Under the pieces are notes generated by a model that was not told the origin of the DNA, made no database searches, and saw only the letters and a program-made list of their open reading frames with translations. A stretch of DNA of 64,000 nucleotides from Magnolia sinica (taxonomy: Eukaryota > Streptophyta > Magnoliopsida > Magnoliales > Magnoliaceae): positions 36,139,001-36,203,000 of the forward strand of contig NC_080573.1 in NCBI RefSeq assembly GCF_029962835.1. The letters run 5' to 3'. Shown piece after piece: positions 23,404 to 35,088 of this stretch. The number at the start of each line of letters is the position of its first letter. The stretch's first letter is position 1. The translations under genes were made by a program, and so were the position numbers.

Positions 23404-23459
23404 CTAATTGCTCATTTATTTGGATTTATTTCCTAAGCTAACCGATTTGAGCTTATATC

Positions 23460-25218
23460 ATGTCAAATTTTTATAGCCTTTCAATTACTAGGCACCACCA
23501 TTTGATGACTCCAATTACGCCTATTAGAAAGCTAGGATGAGAATTTTCTTGAGATTTATTGATGAAAATGCGTGGCAATCCACAGTAACTAGATGGAACC
23601 CACCTACCATTGAAGTTTTAGGCATTTGTGGTATTAAAACACTTAAGGTTGCACCTTATAATACTTGGACCACTCTTCAGAAAAATGAGGGCAGTGCCAA
23701 TGCCAAGGCTTTAAATGCAATTACTTGTGCACTATCACCAGATGAATTCAAAAGGATTATATCTTGTGATACTACAAAACAAGCCTGGGATATCTTAGAA
23801 ATGACACATGAGGGTATGACTATTGTTAAGAAATATAAACTGCAAATCCTTACTAGTAGGTTTGAGTAAATGCATATGGAAGAAAGTGAAACATTCATGG
23901 ATTTCTATACTAAGTTAAATGACATAGTCAACTCAATGTGGGGTCTTGGAAACAGCATCCCAGAAAGTAAAGTCTGTGCAAAGATACTGCGCTCGTTGCC
24001 TGAAAGGTTCAATTCAAAAGTCACTGCCATTCAGGAACTTCGTGATACAGATAACATGCAGGTTGAAGAACTTGTTGGTTCTTTACAAACCTACGAGTTA
24101 AATTTTAAGGCTCCTAAAGGTAAACTCATAGCCCTAAATTCTTTTAAAAATATTTTTCATGATTCTAATAATTCTGATTATGAAAACACAGAGGATGATA
24201 TGACACTTTTAGCAAAGAAGTTTTATAAAATTTTCAAAAGCAAAAAGAGACTTGATTTTCAAAAACCCTCTGAAAAGAAAAAGGGTAGATCTAAAACTCT
24301 AAAATCACTTAAAGACAGTCAATGCTTCAACTGTCATGAATATGGGCATCTAGTAAACAAATGTCCTAAGAAGGACAAGTCTAAAAGGAAAGGTATGTTG
24401 GCTACATGGGATGATTCTTCCTGCTCTGAAGTCTCTTCTGAGTCAGAAGATTCTGAAACCGAGTCGGCTAACGATGTGAAAGCCCTAATGACTCTAGCCA
24501 AGTTCACTTTCTCACATAATGATGATTCAACCAGTGATGAAAAATCTGAGTAGTGACCATGATAATGAAGAAGACCTTCAAGATACTTATGATGCCCAAT
24601 ATAGGGAAAGTTGCAAAATAACTGTAAAGCTAAAACTTCAGAAAGAAAAGTTTTCTAAACTAAAAGAGAATTTTGATAATCTAGTCTTAGAAAAATCACA
24701 CTTTTCAGATTACTTTGAAAAAACTAAGTGCAACTTAGATTTCAAAACTTCCCAAGTTGAAAACTTAAAATTTAAAAATGAAAAGCTAAGACTAGAAGTC
24801 TCTTCACTTTAAAGTTTGAAGGACGCATGGAGGTATGCCCAAGGTGATCCTAAATTAAAAAAACTTTTATATGGATCCAAAAAATATGGTGATCGATCTG
24901 GATTGGATTATGATAAAAGTATTCTTCCCAAATATAAGAATACTCCACCTAAATTTCTTAGAGGGGAGTCTTCTAACTCAAAAGGGAAAAGTTTGAATTA
25001 AAATAATTCTAAAAATAATAAAATTTTTCAGACTTTTAAACTTAAAAGCAACCATATCAACTATAGAAATCAGAATCATAACCCTTTGGCTGAAAATTGT
25101 GGATCTACTTAAGGAGCTTCTAAAATCTAACATCGTGGGTAGGACTTATAACAACTGGAAACATAAGAAGACCAACTATGCTCCTAAACCCAAAACTATA
25201 ATGAAATGGGACCCTATG
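23460..25218 (+). pseudogene. E2 gag
   Basis: The start ATG at 23460 matches the MSNF start of E5 gag. Visible parts are the UBN2-like region with ALSPDEFKRIISCDT and ERFNSKVTAIQELRD, the zinc knuckle CFNCHEYGHLVNKC near 24325, an acidic serine stretch and a lysine-rich coiled-coil segment (24519-24812). Stops at 23867 and 24551, and a base loss near 25095, break the frame. Otherwise it runs into pol without a planned frame change. Confidence 0.85.
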
Positions 25219-28200
25219 GTTACTTGTTTGGATACTCACAATACTTTCAAGGCTTCAAGGCAATCAATGTTTTACCTAGACAGTGGATGCTCTAGACATA
25301 TGACAGGTGATAAAGATTTGTTCACCAATCTCAAAGACATGACTGATGGTTCAGTCACATTCAGTGATGGTAGCAACTGCAGAATTGTTGGCCAAGGTAC
25401 AGTTCAACTCTTTAACCTCCCTCTATTTGAGAATGTTTTATATGTTGAAGGATTAAAACATAATATATTAAGCATCTCTCAAATATGCGATAATAATCAT
25501 AGTGTAAAATTTACCAAGGATGTGAAATTTTGAATAAGAATGGTTCTGTAATATTAACTAGTCACAAAACTTCTGAGAACTGCTACATAGCCAGTGATTC
25601 AAGCTCATCCAAGCTATCGTGTTACATGGTCTAAACGATGAGACCGAATTATAGCATAAGCGCCTAGGACATGTACACTACCGCAACTTGTATAGATTGA
25701 GCAAAAATGAATTGGTAAGAGGTCTACCTAAAGTAAATAAAGTGGATAAAATATGTGGCGAGTGTCAGCTTGGTAAATAAATGAAGAGAGCTCACAAAAA
25801 GGTGAACTCCAATGCCACATCTAAACCGCTTGAACTTCTCCACATGGATCTCATTGGACCAACTAGAGCAGAGAGTCGAGGTGGCAAGAAGTATTTCTAG
25901 TCATTGTATATGACTTTACCAGGTATACTTAGGTAGTTTTCTTAAGAGAGAAATAAAAAACTCTTGACGAAGTAAAAAAGGGTACTTTAACGTATCCAAA
26001 CTGAAAAAGAATCACAAGTTACTAAGATCCGAAGTAATCATGGTTCTGAGTTTGAAAATAGTAGTTTTGAGAAATTTTACAGTGACCAGGGAATATCACA
26101 TGAATATTCTGCACCCAAAACACCACACCAAGATGCTGTAGTGGAAAGGAAAAATAGAGTGCTTTAAGAAATGGCTAATGTGATGCTAAACAGTATGAAG
26201 CTTCCTAAAAATCTTTGGGCTAAAGCCATAAACACTGCTTGTTATATAATTAACCGTGTTTATACTAGAAGATCAAATAGTAAAACTGCTTATGAAATGT
26301 GGTTTCATAAGAAGCCTACTGTCAAATACTTTCGAGCTTTCAGCAATAAATGCTACATCTTGTATGACCGAAAAAATCTGGGTAAATTTGACACCAAAAG
26401 TGATGAAGGGATATTTTTAGGGTATGATCCAAATAGTCGAGCATATCGTGTCCTTAACAAGAGGACTGGTGTAATTCAGGAATCTATTAATGTTGTCATA
26501 GATGATTATCTGAATACTTCTACCACTAGTTCAGAAGATGATGAAGTCTCATTAATTGATAAACTAGAATCTTCATCCAGTCGAAATAATGACACTAAAC
26601 TACGACCAGTTAAAGATCATCCAACTGATCAAATCCTTGAAAATCCTCTCACTGGGGTGCGCACTCGTAAACAATTAGCAGATATGTGCAACCACGTGTG
26701 CTTTACATCTCAGATAAAACTAGCTACTGTGAAAGAAGCCCTTATTGATGAAAACTGGATTGTAGCGTTGCAAGAAGAGCTCAATCAGTTTGTTTGAAAT
26801 GATGTATGGCATTTGGTTCCTAGACCTAATGATAAACATATAATTGAAACCAAGTGGATCTTTAAAATAAGTCTAATGAATTAGGTAACATTATAAGAAA
26901 TAAGATGAGATTGGCTGTACAAGGGTACACTCAGATAGAAGGCATCAATTATGATGAAACATTTGCCCCAGTAAATCGTCTTGAATCTATTAGACTGTTC
27001 ATATCCATTGCCTGTTACAAAAATTTTAAAATTTATCAAATGGATGTCAAGAATGCTTTCTTAAATGGTGATCTGCATGAAGAGGTATATGTAGAATTAC
27101 CTAAAGGTTTTGAAGACCTTAAACATTCTAACCATGTTTATCATCTAAAAAAAGCACTCTATGATTTAAAACAAGCTCCTAGGGCATGGTACGAAAAGTT
27201 GACTAAGTTTCTACTAAGTCATAACTTTGTAATGGGAAGTGTTGATAAGACACTGTTTGTAAAGAAATACAATGATCACATTCTAATAGTGCGGATATAT
27301 GCTGATGACATTATCTATGGATCTACTTGTGCTAACATGTATGTTGAGTTTGAAGATTTAATGACAAGTTTGAAATGAGCGTGGTAGGAGAATTGAACAA
27401 TTTTCTAGGTCTGTAAGTGAAACAGTTTGCTGATGGAATATTTATCTCTCAAACCAAGTATGCTCTAAACTTGGTGAAAAAATTTAGATTTGAGAGTAGT
27501 AAGAACTTCAATACTCCTATAAGTATGACACTTAAACTCTGTAAGGATTCAATAGGTAAAAGTATAGATCCTAAATTGTATCACAGTATGATAGGTAGTT
27601 TATTATATTTAACTGTGAGCCGACCTGATATTACATTCAGCGTAGGTATTTGTGCTAGATATTAATCAGACCTTAAGAGTCACACCGGATTACCGTTAAG
27701 TGTACTGTAAAATATGTCACTAGTACTGCTAATCTCGGTCTTTGATATCCTTATGATACTAGTGTGCAATTAGCTGGTTATATAGATGTTGATTGGGCTA
27801 GTAACATTGATGATCGTAAATCGACCAGCGGTGGTTGTTTCAATGTCAGGAACTGTTTAGTTTCTTGGGTAAGTAAGAAATAAAGTTTCGTATTGCTCTC
27901 CACAACTGACGCTGAATATATTACTACTGGTAATGCATGCACTCAACTTGTGTGGATGAAGAAAATGCTAAGTGATTATGGAATTACACAAGAATCTATA
28001 GTTTTATATTGTGGCAATTCAAGTGCAATTAATATTTCTAAAAATTCAATTCAGCATTCACGAACTAAGCATATCGACATTAGATATCATTATATTCGTG
28101 AATTGGTAGAAGACAAGATAATTTCATTAGAATATATTCAGACCGAGAATCAACTTGCCAACATATTCATAAAACCGCTCGACAAAAATAGGTTTACAAA

Positions 28201-28237
28201 ATTGAAATTTGATCTTGGTATGTTCAATATAAACTGA
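25219..28237 (+). pseudogene. E2 pol: protease, integrase, RT, RNase H
   Basis: The protease has FYLDSGCSRHMTGDK (about 25270). The pre-integrase zinc region and first integrase block (HMDLIGP, about 25840) are broken. In the core the second catalytic Asp is replaced (RSNHGSEFEN), while the Glu block VVERKNRV remains. The integrase C-part lies at 26171-26797. RT (26905-27378) has [24 protein letters not shown] and YADD in place of the usual YVDD, with both Asp residues kept. RNase H (to 28237) has TDAEY and ends with a worn ANIFIKPLD signature. At least five stops or frameshifts are present. Confidence 0.87.
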
Positions 28238-28324
28238 TGATATCTACCTATGTTTATCATAATGTATATATTTTTTAATTTAAAATTTTTAAAATTCAAA
28301 TAAGATGCAAAATTCCACATTTTC

Positions 28325-28400
28325 AGTGGTGCACGACCAGTCGAGTACACACTCGACCAGTCATGGCTCGACCGGTCGAGTATGTACACGACCAGTCATG
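28325..28400 (+). promoter_or_regulatory. palindrome cluster upstream of E2 aORF
   Basis: Five copies within 75 bp: cgaccagtcg, cgaccagtca, cgaccggtcg, cgaccagtca and a neighbour. They lie 0.3 kb upstream of the accessory ORF start and just after the end of pol. They are the same words as the LTR array. A control function is inference. Confidence 0.5.
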
Positions 28401-28692
28401 GAACTCGAGTTTTACCTATTATTTGGGGAAAAACACCATTTTCTTCACTTGGTTCTTCTTCTCTAACAAGCCCTACCATGACCGGTTGAACCCATCTTCG
28501 ATTCCTCCATGGTCAGTGCATCATTTTCAATTTTCTTGTAGATTTGAGTTCTTTGCACTTGCATTTTCTTGTTTGTGTTGTTTATTTCAAGATTTATGAT
28601 TCTTTTGTGGGTTTTATATCTACAAATCTGATTTACTAGAAACCCTTCTTACCACTTTTGCAATCCTTATATTCATTGATTTCTTTATTACA

Positions 28693-29824
28693 ATGGAGAG
28701 TAAAAACAAGAAGAAAGGATCTCTTGGTCCCTCTTCTTCTCGTTCTGCTCTTATCACAGTGCGTCATCTTCGGTCACCTGAGGAAGATCCCAAGTATGTG
28801 CGAGATATTCACTTACGCAACGTGATAGTTGAACGGACAATTAATTCTGATCATTTGGCACTATTTGATATTATTCCACTCCTTCAATATATAGGATGGG
28901 ATAACATTTTAGATTGGGGTGGGCCAGCATACCGCTCCATTGCACAGGCCATGTATGCTTTCATTAGTGACTTCTTTGCTAAGAATCTAACATTTACAAT
29001 TACAAGCAGAGAAGAGTAGAGAAGGTCCAATTGAAGTGGACCGTCACCTAATTTCTAGATTAATAAACATTCTAGTTAATGATGACGGTATTTTCATTCA
29101 TACACTAGTAGTAAAACTATCTGAATTTGAGAAGAGAATGCTCACTAGAGTCTTATGCAACATGAATGCAGAATGGAGTTCTGGGAATGCGCTCGCTTCA
29201 AAGTTTATGTTACCCAGATATAGGGTTTTCCATCGAATTTTCATTTCAGATGTCTACCCTAGATCTGGTAACAAAACCGAGCTTCCTACATTCATGGCTC
29301 GTATTCTTCATTCGATTGTTACTGGTGTTTCCGTTTATCTTCCATCCCTTATCTATTACATCATTATTCAGTTCCATCTCCACCCAGGTCATAGCGATAT
29401 ACCTTTTGCTTATCTTATGACTGCACTAGCCACCCATGATCTTGTGGCGATGCCTGTTGGAGAAGCTCCAATTAACCATCTACCATTCAACAACTCGAAC
29501 ATAAATAAAATGAATTTGAGGTTGGCTCCAGGCCAATTTGATATAGGTGCTAGTGGAGCAGCTGAAGCTACTGAAGAGGAGGATGCTTTACCTCCAGATG
29601 ATGTCAACATGGATGACATACTTGATGAGCTTGAGTCTGACTCTAGGGCTGATCATGATTATCAGCCTTATGATTTTGATTTACGTTTGTGATCTCTTAA
29701 GGAGAAGGTAGAGGGTATGCATGTGTCCCAAGATATGCAATTTAAATATATGCGCAAATATCTTAGGCGCATTAACAAGGGACTTCATCAACTTGATCCT
29801 TCCATACCTGCTCCTTCAGATTAG
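28693..29824 (+). pseudogene. E2 accessory ORF (aORF)
   Basis: The start MESKNKKKG corresponds to MASRGRK in E5. The N-terminal half (28693-29019) holds RNVIVERTI and GPAYRSIAQAMYAF. Then a ten-base tandem duplication, agagaagagtagagaag at about 29000, shifts the frame. The C-terminal half (to 29692) has RHLISRLINILVNDDG, HPGHSDIPFAYLMTALATH, an acidic NMDDILDELESDS block and an in-frame stop at 29690. The coiled-coil tail continues to the final stop at 29822-29824. It is clearly the same family as the open copy at 44366-45505. Confidence 0.85.
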
Positions 29825-30005
29825 TTTTGAATTTCTGATATGTAATAACTTTCATACTTAGATTTCTCTTGACTCTTGGACATGCTTTCTTGTTTTCGTG
29901 GACATGTTTAATAGTTATCTTGACATTCTATTATATTGAACTTACCTCTTATTCTCATTAATCAATGCTCTTATTCTTCTCTTATATTTCCATCACATGT
30001 TCTTT

Positions 30006-30285
30006 CCTTTGTCATATTGTGACAAAAAGTGGGAGAATTTGTGTTGTATGTCTATTCTATGGAGAGAATATGTGGAGAGAAGTGGTTGTGGTCTATGGAG
30101 TATTGTATTAAGGGGGAGTATTGATTTTTGCTGACCAGTTTTTCACTAGTGTGTGATTCTTTATTGATCTAACTGGTGCATGATTCTTTATTGATCTAAC
30201 TGGTGCATGATTATTTATTAATCTACCTAGTGCATGATTCCTTAGTTTTGTTTTGTTTTGTCACAAATTTAACAAAGGGGGAGAT
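30006..30285 (+). other. E2 multiple polypurine tract region with hairpins
   Basis: Three tracts are seen: aaaaagtgggag (about 30025), aagggggagt (about 30110) and aaagggggagat directly before the 3' LTR. The first is preceded by tttgtcatattgtgacaaa, and the last by tttgtcacaaatttaacaaa with a base lost. Both are inverted repeats abutting the tract. Confidence 0.8.
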
Positions 30286-32022
30286 TGTAAATGCTATCTT
30301 ATCTAACTCATAGGTTTGTCAAATTTTATTATGCCAAAACCGCTTGGAACCTATATCTTGTTTAGCTGTTATTATAAGATCAACTTCATGTCATCCTTGC
30401 CAATCTTGTCTACATTCAAGTAGAAGATCAAGAAGTTCAAGTACAACAAAACAACACCAAGAAGTTCACTTTTAAGAACAAGAAGTTTAAGTACATGATC
30501 AAGAGGTTCAAGAACAAGACGTTCAAGTACTATATCAAGTCTTCAAGCTTCAACTACTTTAAGAGAATGATATGTGATGAATCAATCTCACAAGTAAGGT
30601 TTGTTTGACCTTAGACTGACCTTAGGATAGGTCATACAATATCAGTTGTCATTTGATAATTTTATAGGTCATTCTTCGACCAGTCCTAGTCATGATTCAA
30701 CTAACCCAGACACTGGCTCCACCAGTCCAAGAATTCGCTCGACGAGTCCAAGATTTGTTGTGAATTTTCAGGATTTTCTGTTAAACCCTCGACCAGTCCT
30801 AGAGACTGCTCAACCAGTCGAGTGAACAGTGCTCGACCAGTTGAATAGGCTCGACTCAAAGTCTAACAACATTTCTGGGTCCCACTCAACCAGTCGAGTG
30901 CAGGGCTCGACCAGTCGAGTAGTGATCTTGTCTTATCACACTAGAAATTTTAAAATGTTGTTGGTCCTTCGACCAGTTGATCTGACCACTAGGCTAGTCG
31001 AGTGAACAGTATTTTTTCCTATAAATTGAGGACGATTTTCAGAGTTATTTAATTCATTCAAAGCTATTCAAGTCACAACTCTGAGAAACTTGTCCCCATA
31101 TTTTAGAAGCTAACTGGTTAGTATTTAAGATTCTTTTAATAGCTTTTTTGCTTTTGATTTTGTGATCTTTATTTAATTTTATTTCTTTTGAAAAGGGAAT
31201 ATTGATTTTTCCCTTCGTAAGATCAAAATCAAATTAAGCTAGCCCAGATTGATTTGATCTAAAAATCATATAGACTTAAGAACCCTTTCATATGTGAGAT
31301 TGGACATTGAACATCTATATCGAATTGGTTCTACTGGGCTTCATCAGAAGGAGAATCTTCAGATAAGTACATTTCAATTTTCTGTATTTGATTTGTAAGA
31401 TTGCCAAAAAATCTTTCATTTTTGGTTTTGACTACGATAGCCAGAAAATCTTAGTGAGTGGGGTTTTTAATTGTGGTAGCCCTTTGAAAACACAATTGTG
31501 AAAGTTTTGGGTGAACCTTGGAAAACCTATTTCATATTGAAAGATGATATCCTGTGGGTGGATATTGGGAGTGGAGTAGTTGTGTTGTTGTTTTCTAACA
31601 GTTGGTGTACACACAGGCGAACTACTATAATTGCTGGAGTTGTGGTGAATGTTTATTTTTGTGCATTTGTGGTGAATGATTGTAATTTACTTTCTATACA
31701 TGTGGTGAATGTTGTAATAGTAGTAGATATTTATTTCTATTTTATTCTTTATTCCTTTATATCAGTTTGAGATTTTGATACACAAACCATTCTAATAATC
31801 AGGATATCCTACCATAAGCCACTGGTTTTTGGTGTAAGGTTGTCCTGAGAACAACATTTGTATTAACCTCTCAATATTTGTACATTTGAGGTTGTTATTT
31901 ATTTCTGCCATTTGGGATTGATTAGTGATATCTTGTTAAAGTTCTTTATTAATTCTGTAGTTAAATTTTAATTTGGCATAGTCCCCCCCCCCCCCTCTAG
32001 GACTTTTAACTTGGCCTTTTCA
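30286..32022 (+). repeat. E2 3' LTR
   Basis: It starts TGTAAATGC after the polypurine tract and ends CCTTTTCA. It holds a CGACCAGTCG-type array (30672-31000), a TATA-like cctataaatt at 31018 immediately after the array, and a run of about 14 C near 31984. It differs from the 5' LTR by many scattered substitutions, so the insertion is not recent. Confidence 0.9.
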
Positions 32023-33660
32023 ATTCTATGCCGGTACTTAAAGTTAACTAGTGGAGGCCACAATTTGAAGAATTACCCTAAACTGATATAGTGCCTCCAC
32101 TGTCTAACCTCAAGGCACCGAAGCTTGACCTAAAACCTTTACCCTCTGATTTGAAATATGTCTATTTAGGTCAAGATGAGACATACCCGGTGGTGATTTC
32201 TTCCCACCTTAAGAAGGAATGGGAGAGTATGCTTATCTCTACTCTCATTGAGCATAAGGGAGCCCTTGGATGGTTGATTGTGGACCTCAAGGGAATTGAC
32301 TCTTTGATTTATACTCACCGCATTTATCTAAAGGATAATGTTAATGCCTCATGGCAACCACAACGTAGATTAAATCCAAACATGAAGGAAATGGTTAAGG
32401 CCGAGGTTCTTAAGCTATTATATGCGGGTATCATATACCCAATATTGGATAGTCAATGGGTGAGTCCAACTTATGTGGTTCCTAAAAACTCTGGAATCAC
32501 CATAATAGCCAATGCCAATAATGAATTCGTGCCAACTAGAGTTACTACTGGTTAGAGAATGTATATTTTCTACAGGAAATTGAATACCGTCAAGAGGAAG
32601 GACCACTTTCATTTACCTTTCATTGATCAAATTTTAGAAAGGCTAGCTGGTCACTCGTACTATTGCTTCCTTGATGGGTATTCAGGCTACAATTAGATAA
32701 AGATAGCCCTTGAAGATTAGGAAAAGACCACATTCACATGTCTCTTTGGCACCCTTACTTACCGAAGGATGCCATTTGGACTATATAATGGCCCTGTCAC
32801 TTTTCAACAATGCATGATGAGTATTTTTTGTGACATGGTGGGGCAATATCTAGAGGTCTTCATGGACAATTTCTTTATTTTTGGTCCATCCTTCAACGAT
32901 TATTTGGAGAATCTTAAGTGTGTGCGGAATCTATGTGAGGAAAAGAATTCGGTACTAAATTGGCAGAAGTGTCATTTCATTGTTCGTCAGGGAATTGTTC
33001 TTGGAAAATCATCTCGTCCAAGAGAATTGAGGTAGATAAAGTTAAAATTGATCTTATCTCTACCCTACCTCCACCCAAAAGCATAAGAAATGTGCGATCC
33101 TTCTTATGATATGCTGGATTTTACAGAAGATTTATAAAGGACTTTTGTCACTTCTCTTGTCCTTTATACAATATACTTCAAAAGGATGTACCATATAAGT
33201 GGACTGAGCAATGTCAGGAAGATTTTTCTACGCTTAAGGGCATGCTAACCACTGCACGTATCATGCAGCCACTCGATTGGAGCATTCCTTTTAAACTTAT
33301 ATGTGATGCATCTGACTATGCTCTTGGGGTGGTGGTAGGCTAGAGAAAAGACAAAAAGCCTTATTCTATACACTTACAAGTAAAACCTTAAATCTTACCC
33401 AAGTGAATTACTCTACTATGGAGAAGGAACTCTTAGTCGTAGTATTCGCTTTAGACAAATTTAAGTCCTACTTGATCGGACCTAAGATCATCATTCTTTC
33501 TAAGAATGATGTTAAGCCCCACTTGATAAGATAGATCCTTCTACTCCACAGATTTGATTTGGAAATAAAAGATAAAAAGGGAGTAGAAAATGTAGTGTTG
33601 ACCATCTTTCCCGCCTTGATCTCCCTGATTCTCTTAAGACGATAGATAAATGACATGTTC
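32023..33660 (+). pseudogene. Athila RT and RNase H
   Basis: It continues the Athila pol after E2. The lead-in has LPPLSNLKAPKLDLKPLP-like residues and 'YVYLGQDETYPVVISS' (32091-32300). RT follows with the VSPTYVVPK block, FLDGYSGYN, the MPFGL...FQQCMM block and FMDNF at the catalytic site, where the second Asp of the usual DD is Asn. RNase H begins near 33290 with ICDASDYALGVVVG. Stops are frequent after 33030, and a frameshift occurs near 33350. Confidence 0.87.
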
Positions 33661-34512
33661 CCTGATGAACAATTGTTTAAAGTCTCCCACTCACCTTGGT
33701 TTGCTGATATTGCTAATTATCTTGCCATAGGTTTCATGCCAACACATTGTACTGTGCAAGATAAGAAAAAATTCTTTGCCGAAGTACACAAGTTTTTTTG
33801 GGATGATTCGTATTTATTTAAATATTGACCAAATCAAATCTTATGGAGATGTGTGCCAGATAATAAACACCAAGGTTTCATCTCCTTCTATCACTCTTGG
33901 CCTGTGGTGGTCACTTTTCTACTAAAAAGACCATGACTAAGATTCTGCAGTGTGGCTTTTACTGGCCCACTATGTTCAGAGACAAACAATGAGTTTTGCA
34001 AAGCTTGTGAGCATTATTAGAAATTGGGAGCATTGTCCTGTCAAAATATGATGCCCTTAAACTCAATTCTTATCATAGAAGCATTTGATTACTAAAGCAT
34101 CAATTTCATGGGACCATTCCCCCAATCCTTTAGGAATTTATACATTCTGCTAGCATTAGACTATGTCACTAAATGGGTCAAAGTGATTCCATGCCGGAAC
34201 AATGACCATCAAATGGTAATTAAATTCTTAAAAGAAAGCATCCTTTCCTAGTTTGGAACGTCTCGAGCCGTCATTAATGATGGGGGCTCACATTTTTGTA
34301 ATAGCCTATTTGCGAACTTAATGAAGAAATATGACATCTCTCACAAGGTGAGCACTCCATACCACTCACAAATAAGTGGGCAAACTGAGATTTCTAATAG
34401 GGAGATCAAACATATTTTGGAGAAAATGGTTAACCCTAATCGTAAGGATTGGTCAATCCAATTGACCGATGTTTTATGGGCTTACCATACTGTATTTAAA
34501 ACCACTATTGGA
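33661..34512 (+). pseudogene. Athila integrase, N-terminal and core part
   Basis: This follows RNase H. Traces of the zinc-finger region lie at about 33880-34020 (GHFSTKKTMTKILQCGFYWP), then the core, very worn. The best part is 34321-34512: the '[29 protein letters not shown]' helix with the catalytic Glu, then the WAYHT block. E3 is inserted at 34513, and coding resumes in the same frame at 57895. Confidence 0.85.
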
Positions 34513-35088
34513 TGAAATTGTGGTAATGACCGCTTTAATAGAAGTATGAATAGGTCAAAGTGTCCATGGGGGGGGGGGGGGAATAAGAATTTATAAAATT
34601 TTATGACAGTTTAAAATCCTATCATCATTATCTTGATCTAATATAACAATTTCTCAGGATATCTTTAACTTAATTGCAATGGTTTCCAAGCCAAATAGAG
34701 GATTCAATCAAAAGACTATTCAATATCTAAGCAATATATAAATTTAGTCTATGATTGATTGAATGAGTGACTGTGTGTGGCATGTGATACTTATCAGTTC
34801 TAAATAGTCATGTCATCATGCATCATGTGAACATTCAAAGTAAATACAGAGAGGTAAAGTGCAAATAACAATCCTAAACACAGTCATGTATAATAGTTCG
34901 ACTACTTGCCTACTCCACTCTCGACGGACGCACTCAACTCTTGAGTGTACCGGACTTCACTAACGGAGGTTTCAAATCAGTTTTACCTCAAACCAGTACA
35001 ATTTACACAAGGCTGACTCTAAGACCTACATAAGGTACCTAACATGTCTCCACGAGACACAAGTTTATGCCCCAAACAGGAGCAAGGG
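34513..35088 (-). repeat. E3 3' LTR, part 1
   Basis: It starts TGAAATTG, contains a run of 14 G at about 34570, and matches 55391-55975. It is cut by the solo LTR. The aaggg target copy is at 35084-35088. Confidence 0.88.

Larger units (their letters stand above)
21672..32022 (+). mobile_element. E2: Sirevirus-type Ty1/copia retrotransposon, degenerate
   Basis: The full order on the + strand is 5' LTR, primer site, gag, pol, accessory ORF, multiple PPTs, 3' LTR. The flanks are atact (21667-21671) and attct (32023-32027), a five-base duplication with one change. The Athila frame resumes immediately after. It is the same broad family as E1 and E5 (gag, aORF and LTR ends are alike), but the LTRs differ enough to be another subfamily. 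All genes are interrupted. Confidence 0.93.
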
